A DNA stretch of 64,000 nucleotides from Fagopyrum homotropicum (lineage: Eukaryota; Streptophyta; Magnoliopsida; Caryophyllales; Polygonaceae), in assembly GCA_033239125.1 (NCBI GenBank), contig BSWB01000001.1:141747981-141811980 (forward strand), given 5' to 3'. The notes under the pieces are model-generated. The model made no database searches and was not told where the DNA came from. It saw only the letters and a program-made list of their open reading frames with translations. The translations under genes were made by a program, and so were the position numbers. Of this stretch, positions 58,806 through 64,000 are shown piece by piece. The first letter of the stretch is position 1; every line of letters starts with the position of its first letter.

Positions 58806-60124
58806 TGACGCTACACTATTATCATCGGTTTTATCAGACTTTTTCTTTTACTTTTGCTTTTTTTATTGCACATTAGGGAGAATGTGTAATTCTAGTATGG
58901 GGTGATTGTAAGACTTGGTTAGCAATAACTACTTTGATACTTGCTTTGATTCTACGTCCATTGTACTTGTACTTTCGATTTCTTATCATATGTTTCGATA
59001 TTGTCTTGCATTATATAGCTTTGAAAATTCAGAAAAATGAAAAAATTTGAAAACTTTGTGCTTCCATGATCGGAATAGACCTTAATGATGATAACTACTT
59101 GTGGAATGGATTTTGATGATTTTTATGAGTTTAAATAGAATTGTGGATTGTGGAGAATTTGAATGTTTTGTTGAATTTTCTTGCAAGTTTGATAATTTGG
59201 ATTTTGGTCTAAATCATGTTGAGAAATTGAAGGTTGAAACCGGTTTATAAGTTCTTGCACTTCTTATTGATATGATTAAGGCACTTCAATTTTCATTGCT
59301 TTCTTCTTTTTCTTGATTCACCTTCTAGCTCCTCATGTATATGTTTTGCCTCCTTTACACCTATATGGGAATTAGGACGCAAATGTGTGAAAGTTGTGAA
59401 GTTTGAAGTTGAAAGTGGTGAAGTGTGTTTGAAAATAGGTTTGGGGAAGTCAATCCTGACGATGAGTAACTCGGCATCATTCACATAGCCGGGTGTCTGT
59501 GTCTTACCAAAGTCGAATTGAGCGATATTCCTAACGAGCCATGGTATGTGTATTACGGTTTGAGGCACCTCAGAAAATTGATGTATGTTGATTTCCTAGG
59601 GTTCAGTTGTTGTGCACCTCTGTCCTTGACCTCAAATGTGAAAGTAAAAAAAAATTGCTGAAAAAGACGAGAAAAAGAGCTTATTTGTGGGTGTTGAAGT
59701 TTGCCTTAAAAAAGTTGTGATGTTACTTTCCTCTTTCTTGGATTTTGCACCACATATCCAATACACATCCCACCCTAACACATTTCTTAGCCTTCATTTT
59801 GTAAGACCTTAACATCTTTGAGTATGTTGTTTGGCTTTGTAGTTTAAATTGGATTTTTCCATGATTGATTTTGATTTGCTTCACGTTATGATGCTTGTTT
59901 TGAAAACTTTTGCAAGATATGATGATTCTTTTCAGGATATAAGTCTTTTTGCTCACATAACAGTTTTCAGAAGCTATGAAACGAGTGTAGAGCAATCCTT
60001 GAATAGAAGCACGAAACCAAAAATATTGTGTCTTTCCTTGTCTTTGCAATAATGTTTCATACATCTTTGTATTCTAGATTTGAACCTTGCTTAGGGACAA
60101 GCAAGAGGCAAGTATGGGGCATTT
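58806..60124 (+). other. I 3' noncoding region with conserved block, hairpin and PPT
   Basis: AT-rich; conserved block 59442-59625, hairpin CTTGCTT-AGGGAC-AAGCAAG at 60086-60105, then polypurine tract aggcaagtatggggcattt before the LTR. No gene seen. Confidence 0.75.
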
Positions 60125-61738
60125 TGATAGCATGAAATATGACATTAGTTTAGATGTGTATATAGGTAGTTTTTCCCTTTCTTTTGAGTGCATGGACATA
60201 TATTCATAGCATATAATGAGCGTATTCACCTATTATGTTGGAATGGAGATCTAGTCAAGCTTTGTTGTGATTTTAGATGAATTGGTGCTGAATTGGAGTG
60301 GAAATGGAGCATTCATGGAGTGTTGATCGAAGTGGACCTCATTAGGAAGCGTTGGAGGAGTCTAGGAAGGAGTATGAAGTGAAGCAAAGAGGAAAAGCGT
60401 CAAAAAGGAAGAACCACGGCCCAAGAACATACTTCCACGGCCGAGGTTTTATTAATTATTTGATTTCCACATGTGGAAAGGAAGGTCGAGAGGCATCTCG
60501 GGACAAGCCACAGTCGTGGTTTTAATGACGTCACGAGTGGTTTTCTTCGAAAAAAGCCGTTCCGTTATTGTCACGTCAACAACGCAAAAGGAGAGCTTTT
60601 AAACCTACCTTTATTTTATAAAAGAGGGTTGACGGCTGTGTTGTGAGGGACGGGCTTACACACATTTACACCTAGGTTTGACGGATTACTCCACGTTTGA
60701 GATTATCTTGCTTCATCATTGGAAGGCGGATTGAAGAGCTTTTGGAGCTGCGACTTGAAGATTGGAGACATTGTGAGATTTTCTTAGGTTTTGATTCTTA
60801 TCTTTAGAGAAAACAAAAACTGCGATTATTCGTTGTTTGATTCAGTTATTGCGAGTAGGAGATTCATTGTTGGAAATCATAGTTCTTCTTTGTGTTTTCT
60901 TGGTTGCATGCAATTCTTGATTTCTTCCTTAAATCTTGATTTAAATATGATGATGATTGTTCGATGAACTCCCCGACGATTGTAGGGTGAAGGGTTGATG
61001 GTTATGGTTTAGATAATGATAGATTAAACCTTATAAACAAATTGGACCTTGATAGTTGTGAATTAACCCTCGTAGAAGGAATTCCACAACTTGTTCTTGA
61101 GGTTCCACACCCGTGTTTCCCAAGATCTTGCCGTGGTTTCCTTTGTTTTGCACGTGTTGCTTTTACCTTTACCCAAAGTTAAAGATTGCCTAAATCCTAG
61201 CCTTGTTGAAACATTCTTACCCATAGCCCTGCTTGGTTATTTACGTTTATGAGTTCTAGGTATTAGAGGATTCAAAACCCTCTATTAAGATGGAGTGTGT
61301 CATAGCCTTTACCTTGTGCTTCCTTTTGACTTCTTTGGGTTTGGTGTTTGGTATTGAGAGTGTAATCCTATCCTTAGATCTTCTATACATCGAGACTCAA
61401 CATCCGGTGTTAGAGAACCTTTAGGTGAGACAAGTGGATATTGGAACTTCACCGTACGATATCCTACCTTGAGAATGTACCTTTACTATTCAACTTTGTC
61501 CTTTACACATCTTTAGACATCTGGAATCGAAAACCACAATCGGATACTTGGATCTCTAGAATCTGTGTTCCCCAATTATTCTTACATCTTATGCATTACT
61601 TTTGATCATTACTTTGCTTGTTTTACAAGTTAGATTGCTTTGCTGGTTTGATTCTCACTAATTTCCTGAGATCGACTCCGGAATATTATCCCTTCCTACT
61701 ATAGATCCGTACCCTGCGGGTTCGCTTATCGTTAGGTC
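60125..61738 (+). mobile_element. 3' LTR of I, nearly complete
   Basis: Starts tgatagcatgaaatatgac. Family-2 words at 60414-60545 (accacggccc, ccacggccgagg, ccacagtcgtggtt) precede a TATA box ttataaaaga at ~60617. Ends at cgggttcgcttatcgttag, about 60 bp short of the expected end. Confidence 0.85.
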
Positions 61739-63769
61739 TCCCCATAAAGTAATAGGAAAAATTGCATGAATTCGAAAAGCTCTTGCAATTTCTAGCAAAT
61801 GTTTGTGCTTCCTCTCAAATCGAGCATTTTGTTGGGAAACATATGGAGTTGATCTTTGATGAATGATTCCAGATTGCAGAAAAAATCTTGCAATTGAGTT
61901 TGTAAGAATTCAACACCATTATCAGACTTGAAAATTTGCACTCTAGTCTTGAATTGAGTAATTACATAATCACATAAACCAGTGATTAGCTTAAACACAT
62001 GTTTTTTATTGGACATAAGAAATATCCTAGTGCATCGAAAATAATATCAACAATAGTCATAAAATATCGAGCTCCACACAAGGAAAGGGTGTGATATGGG
62101 CTCCATATATCATCATAAATTAATTCAAAGCATGATGTAGCATGTGAATTATTGGGAGAAAAAGGCAATTTATGTTGTTTTGCCAAAATACATGTTTGAC
62201 AATCTAAAGTAGGCACTTTAGTAATGGAGCAATTATCAAGGTGATGCAGTTTAGACAAAGATAAATGTCCTAAACGAGCATGTAAAAGATGCACGTCAGT
62301 ATTCTTATTCTCAAGTGTAGCAACTACACAAGTCATATTTGCAAGGACATGAGAACTAAGCTTGTAAAGACCACCTTCCTTGTAACCAGAAGCCAAGAAA
62401 GAATTACTGGTAATGTCTTGAAATAAACAGGTAGTATCGGTGAACATTATCTACACATGTAAATCATGGATCACTCGAGAAATGGAAACGAGATTGTGCT
62501 TGAAATGAGGCAAATATAGCACATTATGGAGAGTAATGAGAGAAGATATAACAATATTACCTCTGTAGTGAACTTCCTTCACTAAACCATCTGGAAATCC
62601 GATTAAAATAGGTTTGTCAAGTTTGTGCAAATCAGTGAAATAATCCTTGCAAAAATTAATATGATTTGTTGCTCCACAATCCAAAATCCAAGTGCATATG
62701 CTGACAAGTATTATTCACAAGGTGACTGACAATACTTGTAAAATTGATGAATCTAAGGGATTGTCCTTGACAATAAAATCACAAGCATTTGTAGATCTAG
62801 AATAAGAAGAGTGACTAGATTTATCATCTTTAACCCTTTAAATCTTTGTACCAGTCTGGGATGTTAGTGAACTTGAAGCATGCTTCTCTAAAATGTCCTT
62901 TCTCGCTGCTATAAGAACATTGTCTATCCATCTTTTCCTTCTTAAAATCTCTTTGACTACCTCCAGTCTGTCTGTAAGGAATAGGTCTAGAAGCTGCTAA
63001 AGCATCACGAGATACTATAGGATGACATGTAATTTCCTTTTGCTTTTCCACTTGAATTGCCATATGAAAAACTCGATTATTGTAGGCATAACTTCCAAAG
63101 ATAAAAAGTTGCTCCTAATATGCTCATATTGATCATTTAACCCCATAAGAAATTGCATAACACACAATTTAGCCTCTATCTGTAATTTTTTTCAAAATCT
63201 CACAATTACAATTAATGATCCCTTTGCATGAACATGTAGGAATAGGATCTACTATGGTTAATTAATCCCAAAGTTTCTTTAATTTGCCAAAATAAATGGT
63301 AACTGAAGTATTATCCTTCTTAAGAGAAGTCAAATCTGTATGAATTTGATAGATTAGGGGAGCATTTGATACCTCAAACCTTTCAATGATGTCATTCTAA
63401 AGATCTTTAGAAGACTCCACATAAGTGAACATCTCATCCAGATCTGATTTCATAGAATGAAGTATCCAGCCAACATCTGATCATATAGCCAGCTCAAATT
63501 CATCGAGTGAGCTGATCTTCTTCTCCCACTGCTGGTTTCTTACAAGATCCATCAGTAAATCCGAGTTTATGTTAAGTTCCAAATTCCATCTGAATACTCC
63601 TTCTCCAGGAAATGAAATTCAAGCCATTGAATAGAACATAAACAAGTTGCTTCCCGGGATTATCTAAATTTGCCAAATACAAAGGATCATTGACATTTAC
63701 TACAACTCCTCGTGATGAATTTGGATCAAGAGTAAGGTCTCCGGAACCAAGTGCTCCTGGATTTTCCAT
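61739..63769 (-). pseudogene. J gag-protease-integrase remnant
   Basis: ATG at 63769 (MENPGALGSG). Gag: DPLYLANLDNPGKQLV, typical of copia gag. Zinc knuckle damaged (CSYSSEKGHFREAC, second Cys lost, ~62900). Protease region: MDCGATNHI (62684), where DSGAT is usual, so the catalytic Asp seems kept. Gag-pre-integrase zinc motif HARLGH...CQTC (62200-62300). Integrase: YDDIWSPY, FKSDNG and FERKH give the three acidic positions. Several frameshifts and stops (around 62450, 62690-62830, 63070-63570). Inactive. Confidence 0.85.
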
Positions 63770-63880
63770 GATTAAAGTAAACCGAAGGAAAATCAATCTA
63801 TAGATCGAAGCAAAAGTAGATGTATGAGGAATGTGTTTGGATTCAAAGAAGATCGAAAAAGTAGAAAAGAGCATCAATGT

Positions 63881-64000
63881 GACTCTGATAACATATCAAG
63901 CATAGCAACATGTAACTAAATACTCGTATATTGCTTCCATAGAAGAGCTAGCATATATATAAGAACATGTCAACTCGTAGAGTTTGTTACACAAAATGTC
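63881..64000 (-). mobile_element. PBS-like site and start of 5' LTR of J
   Basis: Sense TGTTATCAGAGTC (63881-63893) differs by one base from the usual initiator tRNA-Met PBS. The LTR should lie to its right and continue off the window. The LTR end is not canonical, so the boundary is uncertain. Confidence 0.5.

Larger units (their letters stand above)
53752..61738 (+). mobile_element. Element I: Athila-type element lacking its 5' end
   Basis: Begins inside pol just before RT and continues through RNase H, integrase, internal promoter, downstream ORF, 3' noncoding, hairpin/PPT and a nearly complete 3' LTR. The family-2 palindromes and LTR start link it to H and L. It is cut at 61738 by copia element J or a shared breakpoint. 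Confidence 0.85.
61739..64000 (-). mobile_element. Element J: truncated Ty1/copia retrotransposon
   Basis: Sense order right to left: partial 5' LTR, PBS-like site, gag, protease, gag-pre-integrase and part of integrase, cut at 61739. No RT or RNase H is in the window; they are lost at the junction with I. The gag-protease-integrase order with integrase before RT is diagnostic of copia elements. Confidence 0.85.

Noticed and set aside
1..64000. Host protein-coding, tRNA or rRNA genes
   Set aside because: tRNA-like stretches are primer binding sites only. Every conserved coding stretch belongs to a retrotransposon.

Overview
This window is plant nuclear repeat DNA. It is a pile of nested and truncated LTR retrotransposons with no recognisable host gene. 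The polymerase lineages (Athila-type and chromovirus-type Ty3/gypsy, one Ty1/copia), the tRNA-Asp and initiator tRNA-Met primer sites and the many nonsense codons suggest heterochromatin of a flowering plant, probably a eudicot. The species cannot be named. I call the elements A-frag and B to L; these letters are mine.

Layout, left to right. E (minus, Tekay-like chromovirus): leader remnant and a long 5' LTR, 1-~3900. A-frag: Athila LTR piece (plus), 3998-4453. H (minus, small non-autonomous Athila-type), 4454-9301. K (minus, Reina/CRM-like chromovirus fragment), 9302-12547. L (plus, H-type LTR fragment), 12548-13389. F (minus, Tekay-like chromovirus with chromodomain), 13390-~20356. G (plus, Athila-type), 20357-~27106. 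D (plus, Tekay-like), 27107-30533 and 53609-53751, split by C. C (minus, Athila-type), 30534-53608, split by B. B (minus, Athila-type, youngest), 34843-46423. I (plus, Athila-type), 53752-61738. J (minus, Ty1/copia), 61739-64000.

Two insertions are clean. B sits in the downstream ORF of C with a perfect 5-bp target-site duplication (CTCTG). C sits in the integrase gene of D with a one-mismatch duplication (GTTAT/GTTCT). Hand comparison of LTR pairs gives about 2% divergence for B and 4% for C, agreeing with the nesting order. Most other boundaries are truncation junctions without duplications.

The Athila elements share one plan: tRNA-Asp PBS, gag-protease-RT-RNase H-integrase, an internal TATA box, a second ORF about 435 nt after it, a conserved 3' noncoding block, a hairpin, a polypurine tract and the LTR. 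B and C both lack integrase, apparently from one shared ancestral deletion. G keeps protease and integrase but lacks RT/RNase H. H keeps only an integrase-like ORF.

The most unusual signal is a set of short palindromes, a different one for each element family. Most are 16 bp with 7-bp arms, a 2-bp centre and CG on each side of the centre: CACCTCG-AC-CGAGGTG (B, C, G), AACCACG-NN-CGTGGTT (H, I) and AATCTCG-NN-CGAGATT (K). F has ATCCGC-NNNN-GCGGAT. They cluster just upstream of LTR TATA boxes and of the internal TATA box. I read them as family-specific promoter or anti-silencing recognition sites; this is an inference to be tested.
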